Notes: generated by a model from the letters alone, not told the origin. Positions 16,472 to 25,204 are shown, counted from the first letter of the stretch. The stretch is 64,000 bases of DNA from Thermoplasmatales archaeon I-plasma (GCA_001856825.1 ATMD01000002.1:186004-250003), one strand, 5' to 3'. Numbers and translations: made by a program.

Positions 16472-16953
16472 ATATACAGTTTCTCTATTTCCTTGATCTC
16501 TGAGGAGCTTCTTGCCTTTGAATAGTCGTTCAGCGGGTTTTCATTCAAATTTATGAATTGGATCCCCCATGTGAACTTTCCCAGAAGACTGACTGCAACG
16601 TCCTTCATTCCCATTATGTAGTAGGAGGCTGCTATGGCTTCCACCGTAGACAGCTTGTATGGTTTCCCGTAATTCACTGGATTCGCTGCCAACATATAAG
16701 GGAGAGACCTTGCTGACTTTAATGGGAAGTGGTAGCTTCCTATATTCTCCCAGGATACGTCAATGGCCACGAGATGCTGAAGAGACGAGTCTTCAGGGGA
16801 GAGCCTCACTGCTGAATCGGGGTATAGAACGATACTGCTTGCAGGAATCCTGCTTACGAATATTGCAAGACCAAACCTTCTGAGTTTTCGCGCTGTACAC
16901 TTCTTTGGGTCGTCCTCCCCCTTATATAGAATCAGCGGAACTTCCCCTACCAT
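16468..16953 (-). CDS. tsr3: rRNA aminocarboxypropyltransferase Tsr3
   Basis: A 161-residue protein of the Tsr3 family (DUF367). The N-terminal motif DPKKCTARKLRRFGLA and the later VAIDVSWEN and LPYMLAANPVNYGKP segments are diagnostic. Tsr3 uses AdoMet to add the aminocarboxypropyl group to N1-methylpseudouridine in the small-subunit rRNA. The gene overlaps the convergent PP-loop gene by 4 bp and diverges from HMG-CoA reductase. Confidence 0.9.
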   Translation of the reverse strand: MVGEVPLILYKGEDDPKKCTARKLRRFGLAIFVSRIPASSIVLYPDSAVRLSPEDSSLQHLVAIDVSWENIGSYHFPLKSARSLPYMLAANPVNYGKPYKLSTVEAIAASYYIMGMKDVAVSLLGKFTWGIQFINLNENPLNDYSKARSSSEIKEIEKLYI

Positions 16954-16982
16954 CTGAATTGAAGTGTGAATGAAGATAAATC

Positions 16983-16990
16983 TTTATTTA
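16983..16990 (+). promoter_or_regulatory. TATA box of the HMG-CoA reductase gene
   Basis: TTTATTTA centred about 22 nt before the ATG at 17009. It lies downstream of the alternative start at 16970, so the longer frame cannot be the translated form. Confidence 0.55.
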
Positions 16991-17008
16991 CTGCGTTCAT
17001 CATCTAAT

Positions 17009-18271
17009 ATGCAAAACTCGAGCATTTCTGGATTCTACAAGCTATCTGTAGAGGAAAGAAGGGAGATCGTTAAAAAATTCAGTAATCTTAACGATGAAGA
17101 GATGTCACTTCTTAGGAACATGGGGAGTCTGGGGGAATCGACCGCAGACCACATGATAGAGAACGTTGTATCTGTAATGGAGGTGCCAATTGGGATAGCG
17201 GTGAATTTTCTTGTCAACGATAAGGACTACTTAATCCCAATGGCAATAGAAGAGCCAAGCGTTGTCGCTGCAGCCTCTAACGCTGCAAGGATGGCGAGGG
17301 TCAAGGGTGGTTTCAGGTCAGTTTCCACTGAACCCATCATGATAGGCCAGATAGAACTGACTGGCGTCTCAGACCCGTTCGGTGCTAAATTCAGGATACT
17401 GGAAAGGAAGAAAGAACTGCTGGAACTCGCAAATTCACAAGACCCGGTGCTCGTAAAGGTCGGGGGAGGGGCGAAGGACCTAGAGGTTAGGGTAATAGAT
17501 GAGAAGGAACCAATGGTAGTAGTGCACCTGCTAGTTGACGTAAGGGATGCAATGGGGGCAAATGCAGTCAACACCATGGCCGAATACCTTGCCCCGCATA
17601 TCTCCACAATATCAAGAGGAAATGTGAGATTGAGGATACTGAGCAATCTAGCAACCTACAGAATTACGAGCTCTTATGCTGTCTTTGACAGGAAGACGAT
17701 TGGCGGTGACGACGCTGTACAGGGGATAGTCGAGGCTTACAAATTCGCAAAAATAGATCCTTACAGAGCAACGACCCACAACAAGGGTATAATGAATGGA
17801 ATAGACTCCGTGCTGATTGCAACTGCAAACGATTGGAGGGCCATTGAAGCAGGTGCACATTCATATGCAGCAATTGACAAATACACGTCACTTACCAGGT
17901 GGGAGATAAACGATGATGGGGACTTGGTTGGATATATTGAGCTCCCTCTCGCAGTCGGCATTGTAGGAGGTGCAACCGCTAGTCACCCAAAGGCCAGATT
18001 GATGAGAAAAATTCTTGGAATCAGCTCTGCGAAGGAATTCGCTAACGTTCTTGCCTCAGTGGGACTTGCACAGAATTTCGGCGCAGTCAGGGCACTAGCC
18101 ATGGAAGGCATACAGAAGGGTCATATGGAACTTCACGCAAGGAATGTCGCCATATCTGCAGGAGCAAAGGGGGAAGAGGTGGACAAAGTTGCTGAAATGA
18201 TGGTAAGGGAGAGGAAGATAAGATCAGATATAGCCGCAGAGATGTTGAAGAAAGTCAGGGAGAAGAGCTAG
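17009..18271 (+). CDS. hmgA: HMG-CoA reductase, class II
   Basis: A 420-residue enzyme that follows class II HMG-CoA reductases (Pseudomonas mevalonii/Thermoplasma type). Catalytic regions are visible: E in AIEEPSVVAAASNAA, K in THNKGIMNG, the NDWRAIEAGAHSYAA segment, and H in GHMELHARN. It reduces HMG-CoA to mevalonate, the committed step to archaeal isoprenoid lipids. The ATG at 17009 is chosen over 16970 because the TATA box lies between them. The 3' end overlaps the convergent gene by 4 bp. Confidence 0.93.
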   Translation: MQNSSISGFYKLSVEERREIVKKFSNLNDEEMSLLRNMGSLGESTADHMIENVVSVMEVPIGIAVNFLVNDKDYLIPMAIEEPSVVAAASNAARMARVKGGFRSVSTEPIMIGQIELTGVSDPFGAKFRILERKKELLELANSQDPVLVKVGGGAKDLEVRVIDEKEPMVVVHLLVDVRDAMGANAVNTMAEYLAPHISTISRGNVRLRILSNLATYRITSSYAVFDRKTIGGDDAVQGIVEAYKFAKIDPYRATTHNKGIMNGIDSVLIATANDWRAIEAGAHSYAAIDKYTSLTRWEINDDGDLVGYIELPLAVGIVGGATASHPKARLMRKILGISSAKEFANVLASVGLAQNFGAVRALAMEGIQKGHMELHARNVAISAGAKGEEVDKVAEMMVRERKIRSDIAAEMLKKVREKS

Positions 18272-18792
18272 GTAGAAGTATTGAATGTGTTCTTGTCCCC
18301 TTCGTCCCACACATTCCTCTCTGAAATTAAGTAGATCCCATCCTTCGAGTCGCCCCTGAATCTGGATGAGACGTTCCAGTACCTGTCCCAGAGGAGAAGT
18401 ATGAAAGTCTGGCCGTCAACCTTCCTGTTATCTGGGTCTTCCTTTATCTTCTTTAGGAACGCATCGTCTTCTATCGCATCATTTGCTATAGAATCAACGT
18501 ATTTTTCCATCAACGCTCTCAGGGCAATCCTGCCATAAACAGGGTACTTCCTGAGAAGTTCGAGCTCTTGCGGTGTCTGGTCAACTATTTCATTTATGTA
18601 GACTTTCCCGCCCTCTACCCTCAGTGTTCCAACCTCCCTGTCAGATATCACCACGTTGACTAGCCCGTCCTTCCTTTCAGATTCTATGGCACTCAGTAAT
18701 CCACTGAACGACTCATTCTCATACGGCTCCTTGACAGAGCTGGAAATTCCCCTGTATATTATCTTGCGTTCCTCGTCGCTAGTTCCTTCCAT
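18268..18792 (-). CDS. Uncharacterised protein, weak DUF4388-like N terminus
   Basis: A 174-residue soluble, acidic protein. Residues 28-75 (FSGLLSAIESERKDGLVNVV, then GTLRVEGGKVYINEIV) loosely resemble the DUF4388/PatA-N fold found in bacterial signalling proteins. The C-terminal half has no recognisable feature. It converges with HMG-CoA reductase, overlapping by 4 bp. The start ATG at 18792 is the only good one. Confidence 0.55.
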   Translation of the reverse strand: MEGTSDEERKIIYRGISSSVKEPYENESFSGLLSAIESERKDGLVNVVISDREVGTLRVEGGKVYINEIVDQTPQELELLRKYPVYGRIALRALMEKYVDSIANDAIEDDAFLKKIKEDPDNRKVDGQTFILLLWDRYWNVSSRFRGDSKDGIYLISERNVWDEGDKNTFNTST

Positions 18793-18863
18793 TTTACTAT
18801 GGAACCCTAATCTGTAAATAAAGATTCATGCAGCGAGATGAGCTAATTTGCAAACAGAAAATG

Positions 18864-18871
18864 TTAATATA
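18864..18871 (+). promoter_or_regulatory. TATA box of the small gene before tRNA-Ser
   Basis: TTAATATA centred about 28 nt before the ATG at 18896. It favours that ATG over the upstream TTG at 18848, which would lie outside the transcript. Confidence 0.4.
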
Positions 18872-18895
18872 GAGCATTTATCACGTTTGATTGTG

Positions 18896-19066
18896 ATGCA
18901 AAAACTAGGCGAAGTCGATGTTTATCACGATGGGGAGACATTCAGGGTAGTCATATCCTATTCAAATGGAGATGAGCTTGTGCTCGAGGGAGAAGACCTG
19001 GAAGAGATTCTAGAGCAACTGGCTACTGAGATGTCTGATAAATACGGTAAGATACAGCGGGGATAG
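18896..19066 (+). CDS. Small acidic protein overlapping tRNA-Ser
   Basis: A 56-residue acidic protein (LGEVDVYHDGETFRVVISYS, then an acidic helix) of unknown function. The frame could start at a TTG at 18848, but the TATA box at 18864-18871 supports the ATG at 18896. Its stop codon TAG (19064-19066) lies inside the acceptor stem region of tRNA-Ser, a 10-bp overlap. Co-transcription with the tRNA is likely. Confidence 0.5.
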   Translation: MQKLGEVDVYHDGETFRVVISYSNGDELVLEGEDLEEILEQLATEMSDKYGKIQRG

Positions 19067-19137
19067 CCGAGCGGTAAGGCGACGGCCTGCTAAGCCGTTT
19101 CCCTATGGGAGCGGGGGTTCGATTCCCCCTCCCCGCG
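19057..19137 (+). tRNA. tRNA-Ser (GCT)
   Basis: A class II tRNA with acceptor GCGGGGA pairing with TCCCCGC (19130-19136), discriminator G at 19137, anticodon stem ACGGC/GCCGT with loop CTGCTAA, anticodon GCT at 19089-19091, and a long variable arm (TTTCCCTATGGGAGC). The first ten bases overlap the preceding coding sequence. Confidence 0.95.
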
Positions 19138-19173
19138 TTCCATAATGTCCTGGTAAGAAATTATAAGAGTTTC

Positions 19174-19389
19174 CTATTTCTTGCGTTTTCTTACAGCATT
19201 TATCAAGGCTTCCCCAGCTTTCTTCACATCCGACTCAACAGATTTCAGTCCTCTGGACTTCACAGGATTTTTTCTCCTCTTCGCTTCCTGTAGTAACGAT
19301 TTTGTGATTGCCTCTTTCCTCTTCCTCTTGGTGTACCTTATTTCATCCTTCTTCTCCTCCTTCTTTATTTCTCTCTTCCAATCACTCAA
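19174..19389 (-). CDS. Small highly basic protein
   Basis: A 71-residue protein in which more than a third of residues are Lys or Arg (for example IRYTKRKRKEAITKSLL and NAVRKRKK at the end). It is predicted helical. It could bind nucleic acid or the ribosome, but no family is recognised. It converges on tRNA-Ser. Low complexity makes the call uncertain, though the frame is open over its whole length with a sensible start. Confidence 0.45.
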   Translation of the reverse strand: MSDWKREIKKEEKKDEIRYTKRKRKEAITKSLLQEAKRRKNPVKSRGLKSVESDVKKAGEALINAVRKRKK

Positions 19390-20002
19390 ATTTCAACACC
19401 CCAGTAAGGAAGTCGAATCAAATATACCAGAAAGGTTAACTTCATCAGAAATGTCTCTCAATTGATTATTGAATCTGGGACCAATTTTCATACTCATTTC
19501 AACAGAAGTTCTCTTATTAACGTTTCTTGTCATTATATGACCAAGAATCACTAAGCAATGGACAACGTGTCTCAAGCAAAAGTATCACGATATGAGACAG
19601 CTCATGTCAATGTCAACAGGCTCTTCGATAGCAGTCAACTAAAGAACATGGAATCCATGAAAAAATTGAGTAACTTAAATAGTGTCTTGATTTTAAGTTG
19701 TATACAACTATCAGAAACATCCATCAAGGAAACAGGTACAACTTTGAATTGAAGACGGATAAAAGGAATTGTAAATGAATGCAAAAGTCTACACATTGTG
19801 AAGGACATTCAAATGTATTCCTTGACTTCATTTCACTTGAAGTGAAAGGAAATGGAGAGATTATTAGGTGGACTCAACTCATTACATTTCTAGGGTGCCT
19901 GATTAATTTAATGAGAGGATTCATCAATGAAATGTCTTCATGTAAACGTGTTTGACAATCCTGGGATACGCAAAACTAAAGTAACATTAAATCTATTTCA
20001 TT
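19390..20002. other. Gene-poor stretch
   Basis: No convincing gene. A 64-codon plus-strand frame at 19558-19752 and a minus-strand frame at 19393-19575 have no promoter, no recognisable protein pattern and A/T-rich low-complexity composition, so both are treated as chance. A short palindrome, CACTTGAAGTG, is present near 19828. Confidence 0.4.
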
Positions 20003-20113
20003 ATGATGCCATCAAAAAAATCAACAAAGAAAGCGGCACCTAAGACAAAGTCTACCGGAAAGATTGGAAGTTCTAAGAGCACAAAGAAGGCCGCACCAAA
20101 AAAGAAGAAGTGA
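20003..20113 (+). CDS. Lysine-rich 35-36-residue basic protein
   Basis: A tiny gene starting with ATGATG at 20003/20006 and ending TGA at 20111-20113. The protein has two similar halves: an N-terminal KKSTKKAAPK block and a C-terminal KSTKKAAPKKKK block. The KKAAPKK pattern is typical of histone H1-like tails and of bacterial Hc1-type nucleoid proteins, so DNA or RNA binding is likely (inference). There are no acidic residues at all. A stem-loop lies downstream. Confidence 0.5.
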   Translation: MMPSKKSTKKAAPKTKSTGKIGSSKSTKKAAPKKKK

Positions 20114-20154
20114 ATATTGGAACAGAATCTACGAATTTGGACGTAAATTTATTA

Positions 20155-20173
20155 GGGTTCCTTCTGGGAACCC
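20155..20173 (+). repeat. Perfect 7-bp stem-loop flanked by a direct repeat
   Basis: GGGTTCC (20155-20161) and GGAACCC (20167-20173) form a perfect stem with a 5-nt loop TTCTG. Similar TTTATTAGG(G)TTC sequences flank it on both sides. It lies 42 bp after the tiny basic-protein gene, and could be an RNA end structure or an operator. Confidence 0.5.
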
Positions 20174-20268
20174 AAGTTTATTAGGTTCTATTGAGATAGG
20201 ACAGGTTCAGTCAATTGTGAATAAGCGTACATCGGAAAATACAAATAATCACAATCAAATGACTATAG

Positions 20269-20778
20269 ATGCCAAGTTTGAGCAAGTCAATTGAAGAAAA
20301 ATTTTCAAAATTTCACTCCCAGAAATTGGTTGTTCTAAAGATTCTTGAATACGGGCTCAGGGTTGACAATGGGAGGATTCTCTGCAACGACGTGGAAGTG
20401 GAACTAAAATCTCTTGCGAAGACTTGTCAGGTAGACACAAGGGCAGTTAAGGCCGCAATTAGCAATATCGAGTCAGATAGAAGCCTTTCAAAGATATTCA
20501 AGAATCTGAGGTCAACAATGCACCTAGGAAAGGCTGCACCATTCCTCGGTCTAGGGGAGATAGTGATAGAGCCTTATGATGCTAGAGATTATGGGATAAT
20601 CTATCAAACTGCAGAAGTCCTCATGAAACACAAGGTCAGTATCAGGCAGGCAATAGGAGATGATCCAGAACTTGTCTCGGATCCAAAACTCTACATTATA
20701 ACAGATTCATCAATCCCGGCTTCAATCATCCCAGAACTGAAGAAGTCGAGTAAGATAAAGGGAGTAACAATCTACTGA
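20269..20778 (+). CDS. ACT-domain regulator of amino-acid metabolism
   Basis: A 169-residue protein with an N-terminal helix-turn-helix-like part (VELKSLAKTCQVDTRAVKAA) followed by a C-terminal ACT domain beginning about LGLGEIVIEPYDARDYGIIY. This is the architecture of archaeal 'predicted regulators of amino acid metabolism, contains ACT domain' (COG2150). ACT domains bind amino acids and would tune DNA binding. The start is the ATG at 20269, which follows a gene-free leader. The target is unknown. Confidence 0.75.
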   Translation: MPSLSKSIEEKFSKFHSQKLVVLKILEYGLRVDNGRILCNDVEVELKSLAKTCQVDTRAVKAAISNIESDRSLSKIFKNLRSTMHLGKAAPFLGLGEIVIEPYDARDYGIIYQTAEVLMKHKVSIRQAIGDDPELVSDPKLYIITDSSIPASIIPELKKSSKIKGVTIY

Positions 20779-21074
20779 TTGAATAGTGGAGTACTTGTAT
20801 TCTTCCATAATTCCAAGTAAATATAAGAGTTCCAATTTTTTAGATGCATAACGATCTGTAGAAACTGAACATTTCAATTCCTTTTATTCATTAGTTGGTC
20901 GACTATCGATAGAATTGTTCCCTCTAGCTACTTCACTTGGGAAAGTTGAAATAGTATGAATATTTACCATGTTGTTAATATGATGACAATGATGCAACAT
21001 AATATACAGTACCGCAAAGGCGATACCTTAGAGATGACAGGATCTCAATTGATTTGCGGGGTGAGAGATTTAAG

Positions 21075-22485
21075 ATGATGCATTCTAAGCTTCACTCGGA
21101 TGCAATAGGATTGAGGAATGCACTACTGCAAGGAGTAGCGAGTGCAGCTCCTGCAGGGGCTGCTGTAGCGACCCTAACAGGTGCAGCCCTATTTGCACTT
21201 GGAGCCCTTCCACTAACGGCTCTGATCGCATTTTTCGTGGTACTGTTGAATGGGTACATAATCAGCAGAATTTCGCTTAGAGTCTCTGGCTCAGGTGGAT
21301 ATTACGATTACGTAAAGGCTGGGCATGGTCCGGCAGCAGCATTGTATACGGGATACATGTACATCTTCTACCAGATAATGGCGATAGCATTTGTAGCATT
21401 GAGTATTGCCGTATTTGTCCCGGCCGCGATCTCATACGTCTTCAATGTCAACATCTCCTCCATTTACATGATTCCAATACTTGCCGTAACCCTGCTATAT
21501 GGTTTTGCGGTCTCCGTAAGAGGTGTCAAGATATCTACATCCTATACGATGATCATGGCTATTATAGAGATAGCAGTCATTGTAGGGATGGGATTATTCA
21601 TCCTCATATCGCATCCACAGATCAACAATGCTGCCGTTTTCACGCTCAAATATTCGTCAAATGGCATAACGGGAGTTGCACTGGGTGTTCTGCTGATGTA
21701 TACAGCATTCGCAGGTTTTGGGGCATCGACGCCACTGGGTGAAGAGACAAAAAAGCCGAAGGAGTCTATAAGCAAGTCTGTGATTTATTCCGTGATTATA
21801 CTTGGCGTATTCTTCGTCTTCTCCGCGTACTTTTTTACCGTTGCATTTGGCCCAACCAACATGGCAAGCTACGCAGGCGACCTAGTTCCAGGTATAACTA
21901 TAATGGGTAGCTATCTAGGAATCGGAGCGGCAGTAGTCATCACGGTACTCTTCATAAACAGTCTTCTCACCGGCCTGGTTGTACTGACAAATGCAACATC
22001 AAGGGTACTCATGGCCCATGGGAAGGGATGGTCTGGCCCCAAAGACATTCTCCAAGACACATTCGAAACGGATGACTCCTTACGTTGCAGCCGGCATAGT
22101 AGCAGTTTCAGCATTTCTCATATCATCAATAAGTGCAGAGATACTTGGCGGGTTCACGGCGTTCATAGTGGCCGCGATTGGTGCAACCCTTGGAACACTA
22201 TTCGTTCACATAGTAATCAATTCAGCATTTCCTTCAATAAACAAAAGATTTTCAGGAAAGTACGGGGTGAAGAATATCGCCCTTAGCGCAGTCTCAATAG
22301 TTATCTTTCTATTCATACTGGGCTCCACGTTCATAGGGATCAGCAGTCCTGTTGTCATAGGAACGGGTACATTCATAGTTTGGTCTGCAGTCACCTTTGT
22401 TTTTATGTACGTCAAGAGGAGGAGGCTTAAGGAATTAAGGAGCTCTGCACCCTCGGAAATATCAATGGAAACGGCCGGAAAGTAA
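21075..22485 (+). pseudogene. APC-family amino-acid permease, frameshifted
   Basis: Two frames together encode one APC permease of about 470 residues. The first (21075 to about 22017) holds the N-terminal ten or so membrane segments, including GVASAAPAGAAVATLTG and the PLGEETKKPKESI loop. The sequence then breaks at CCC 22015-22017: removing one C joins NATSRVLMA to MGRDGLAPKTFSKTHSKRMTP, exactly the family pattern, and the rest runs to 22485. Either this is a real +1 mutation or a homopolymer error in the assembly. The frame can also start at TTG 21054. The last 24 bp overlap the convergent UbiD-family gene. Confidence 0.85.
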
Positions 22486-24114
22486 TCTTATTCTTCTTTC
22501 TATTTTCTTTTTTATGCCATTTGGTAATTCTGCAACTGGCGGAACTTTTCTTGTGGCCAAAAATGTGATTCTTTCTTTCTCCAGCTCTATATCCGTATCC
22601 GGATTGCAGCGAGTAGCAATTGCCCATCCTATCTGGTCAGGGTCTTTGATATCTATATCATCCGGGACAATCACGTTTACTTTTTGATTTTCAAATTCTC
22701 TTTCATGGGATATAAGTACGCTTCCTTTTCTTGATTTGAGAAGAACTCTCCCATCATTAATTTCTTTTTTGAAGGCACCCAACTTCCCTCCCGTTATGAA
22801 TACGACCTTGCCGGATCTGCCCTCCTTATCTCTAGTCGGGTCTGAACTTATTACAAACGACCCGGAAATTCTAGTTACATTACTCCCCCCAAAATGGCTT
22901 TCCTGTGCAAGATTGACCAGGGCGGTTTCAATATCTAACCCCGCCTTCCCCTCATTGATGAATACAAATTTGTTCCATAGGGGGTCTGAACCTAGAATTG
23001 ATATTCCAAGCTGTTTAGCCAGTCCGGGTTCTGGCTTATCGACATATCCAAACGCGATGAACCTTCCTCCATAGTGTGGCCACTTCACCTGGTAAACGGG
23101 ACCTTTTGGTAGGGCTTCCCGAATTGACCTCATAACCAAAGATGATCTTGGAATTGAGAACAGGTTCACGTGCTCCCCAGAATTTGAAGGTTGGATGTCG
23201 TAATAGATTGGATTCTTTTTCATAATAATTGACTTCGCCTCAGCTACAAATTTTGTAGAATCATATCCAACATATCCAGCATACTCAGCGAACGGGCCCT
23301 CGTCAAATGCCTCGTCTGGCATGAACTCCGCCTCTATTGCTATTTCAGTATCACAAGGTACAGGTAAATCGTTCAAGTATCCCTTGCAGAAATTTATGTT
23401 AAAAATCTTGCTAGCCTTAGCAAATTCGTTGTCTATGAAGGAAGCGGCCAGGAGATAGAATATTGGATTCGGTCCTATTAGAACGGTCATTTTCAGTTTT
23501 TCCATTCTCTCTTTTGAAATGCTAAGGTATTTCCAAAGATGTCCATGGCTCCCTGCATCGAATGCGAATCTGTTCCGCCCGAATGGCTGAATCCTTGCAA
23601 AACTCAGGTTTATAATGTCATCGTTTTCCGGATCCCTGGTCGTTGTAAGGCCGGAGGTAATGTACCTGTTGTATCCTGTTTTGGAGCCGTCTGTGCTATA
23701 GTGTGCAGGTATTGGAAGATCAAAGAGGTTCAATTCCTCGCCTTTGATTTTTTTGGGGAAAGCCTCCCTTTTATAATTTACGGCTATGGGTTCAGAGCCA
23801 GTATCATTTGCAACAAGGGACCACTTCTCTATAACTTCTTCAACGGAATGGAATCCTGCAAGATAGGCTACCCTCTCCTCGGACCCAAATAAGTTTGTTA
23901 CGAGTGAGAAACCGTTATACTGTTCTATGTTTCTGAACAACAATACCGGATTCTGCTTTCTCAGGTACAGATAGTATGCAGTTGTTTCATAATTCAGGTT
24001 AACTTTGTCTTCAATCTCTATAATTTCACTGGAATCGTTCTTTCTTAGGTTATCTATGTAAGTCCTTATAGAGAAAGCATATTCTTTTGCATTCAATGCA
24101 AGGTTTAATTCCAA
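22462..24114 (-). CDS. UbiD-family decarboxylase
   Basis: A 550-residue prenylated-FMN-dependent decarboxylase of the UbiD family. The characteristic segments are NLSFARIQ (the catalytic arginine region), EGPFAEYAGY (catalytic glutamate region) and the IPVP-like NDLPVPCDTEIAIEAEF. These enzymes reversibly decarboxylate aromatic or unsaturated acids with the cofactor made by UbiX, which is absent from the window. The convergent amino-acid permease might supply the substrate, but that is only a neighbourhood guess. The 3' end overlaps the permease by 24 bp. Confidence 0.9.
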   Translation of the reverse strand: MELNLALNAKEYAFSIRTYIDNLRKNDSSEIIEIEDKVNLNYETTAYYLYLRKQNPVLLFRNIEQYNGFSLVTNLFGSEERVAYLAGFHSVEEVIEKWSLVANDTGSEPIAVNYKREAFPKKIKGEELNLFDLPIPAHYSTDGSKTGYNRYITSGLTTTRDPENDDIINLSFARIQPFGRNRFAFDAGSHGHLWKYLSISKERMEKLKMTVLIGPNPIFYLLAASFIDNEFAKASKIFNINFCKGYLNDLPVPCDTEIAIEAEFMPDEAFDEGPFAEYAGYVGYDSTKFVAEAKSIIMKKNPIYYDIQPSNSGEHVNLFSIPRSSLVMRSIREALPKGPVYQVKWPHYGGRFIAFGYVDKPEPGLAKQLGISILGSDPLWNKFVFINEGKAGLDIETALVNLAQESHFGGSNVTRISGSFVISSDPTRDKEGRSGKVVFITGGKLGAFKKEINDGRVLLKSRKGSVLISHEREFENQKVNVIVPDDIDIKDPDQIGWAIATRCNPDTDIELEKERITFLATRKVPPVAELPNGIKKKIERRIRLLSGRFH

Positions 24115-24163
24115 CCAGAATTAAACCTTATGCAAAGATGCAGAGCAAGCTATCAAAGGAAAG

Positions 24164-24715
24164 CTATGCTTTATTCCTTTCAGAGGTGAGCTCCATATGG
24201 ATGTCTATCTTGACATTGTCTCCAACCATAAGTCCCCCACCTTCAAGAATCATGTTCCATGTCAGGCCAAAGTCCTTCCTGGCAATTGTTGTGGATCCGT
24301 CGAAACCGATTCTATCCTTGCCATAAGGATCAACTATTGGGCCCTCTAGCTCTCCAGTGATAGTGACTTGTTTAGTTACGTCCCTGATTTTCAGATTTCC
24401 ATTGACTGTTATTTTCTCTCCAGACCTGGTGACCGAGGTACCTACGAACTCCACCAAAGGATATTTCTCAACGTTAAGAAAATCTGGCGATTTTAGATGC
24501 TTGTCCCTGTCATTTTCGTTAGTGAATATGGAGGAGGAATCTATCCTTATCTTTATGGATGCATCGCTCAAATTTTCAGGGTCAAACTTCACGTCTCCAT
24601 CAAATGACAGGAATCTGCCTCTGACGTTAGAGATCATCATATGCCTAACTGTGAACTCTATGTTGCTGTGCGCTTTGTCAATATTCCATATCTTGGAAAT
24701 TTCGTTTTTTTGCAT
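24164..24715 (-). CDS. YceI-family lipid-binding protein
   Basis: A 183-residue protein with the YceI lipocalin-like pattern: WNIDKAHSNIEFTVRHMM at the start, then VRGRFLSFDGDV, then the HLKSPDFLNVEKYP motif and a long run of antiparallel strands. YceI proteins bind polyisoprenoids in a beta-barrel. There is no signal peptide, so it is probably cytoplasmic, which fits archaeal isoprenoid metabolism. It lies 49 bp upstream of the UbiD gene on the same strand; an operon is possible. Confidence 0.88.
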   Translation of the reverse strand: MQKNEISKIWNIDKAHSNIEFTVRHMMISNVRGRFLSFDGDVKFDPENLSDASIKIRIDSSSIFTNENDRDKHLKSPDFLNVEKYPLVEFVGTSVTRSGEKITVNGNLKIRDVTKQVTITGELEGPIVDPYGKDRIGFDGSTTIARKDFGLTWNMILEGGGLMVGDNVKIDIHMELTSERNKA

Positions 24716-24799
24716 AGGTACGGAATATCAACTTAATATATAAAAGTAACTAACACAAGAATACATAGCGCGAGCTATCAAAATAAGAAAAAAGGAAAA

Positions 24800-25204
24800 T
24801 CACTTAATGCCGAGCTTTGAAGTAATCTTCACGAGCAGGAAGATTACCAGTGCAATTATGAGGAATGTCACGAGCGCACCTAGGAAAGAGCCTATCAGGA
24901 ATGGGCCAGCGTGAATGTTCTGCCAAGCTATTCCTGGGAGAACGATGTCAATGATGGGCATAATCAGGTTTGTTACAAGTGATTGCACAAGCGTCCCAAG
25001 GTATAACCCAAGGATAAAAGCTACAGCCATTCCCATAACCTTGTACTGCTCAAGGAACATTTTGAATTCTTTCACAAAGCCCTTCGGGGGAGGAGGGGCA
25101 GGCGGTGCAGGTTTTGGCTCCAAAAGTGCCCTGATCTTCCTCAATTCATCGAGCATTTCACTGTCGCTTCCAACACTGTTGGTTATAGTCCGATCTACTG
25201 TCAT
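24800..25204 (-). CDS. mscL: Large-conductance mechanosensitive channel
   Basis: A 134-residue protein with two transmembrane helices in the MscL arrangement: the amphipathic GFVKEFKMFLEQYKVMG, TM1 with the small-residue lining (AVAFILGLYLGTLVQSLVTN), the IMPIID motif, and TM2. MscL opens under membrane tension to release solutes. A proline-rich N-terminal extension (KPAPPAPPPPK) preceded by a short helix is unusual and may form an oligomerisation or tethering element. The C-terminal cytoplasmic helix seen in bacterial MscL is missing. Confidence 0.88.
   Translation of the reverse strand: MTVDRTITNSVGSDSEMLDELRKIRALLEPKPAPPAPPPPKGFVKEFKMFLEQYKVMGMAVAFILGLYLGTLVQSLVTNLIMPIIDIVLPGIAWQNIHAGPFLIGSFLGALVTFLIIALVIFLLVKITSKLGIK

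Noticed and set aside
16970-17008. Longer HMG-CoA reductase starting at 16970.
   Set aside because: The TATA box at 16983-16990 lies inside the extra segment, and the family start fits ATG 17009.
20064-20294. 76-codon plus-strand frame over the tiny basic gene and the ACT regulator start.
   Set aside because: It overlaps two better-supported genes in another frame, has no promoter, and encodes an arbitrary-looking sequence.
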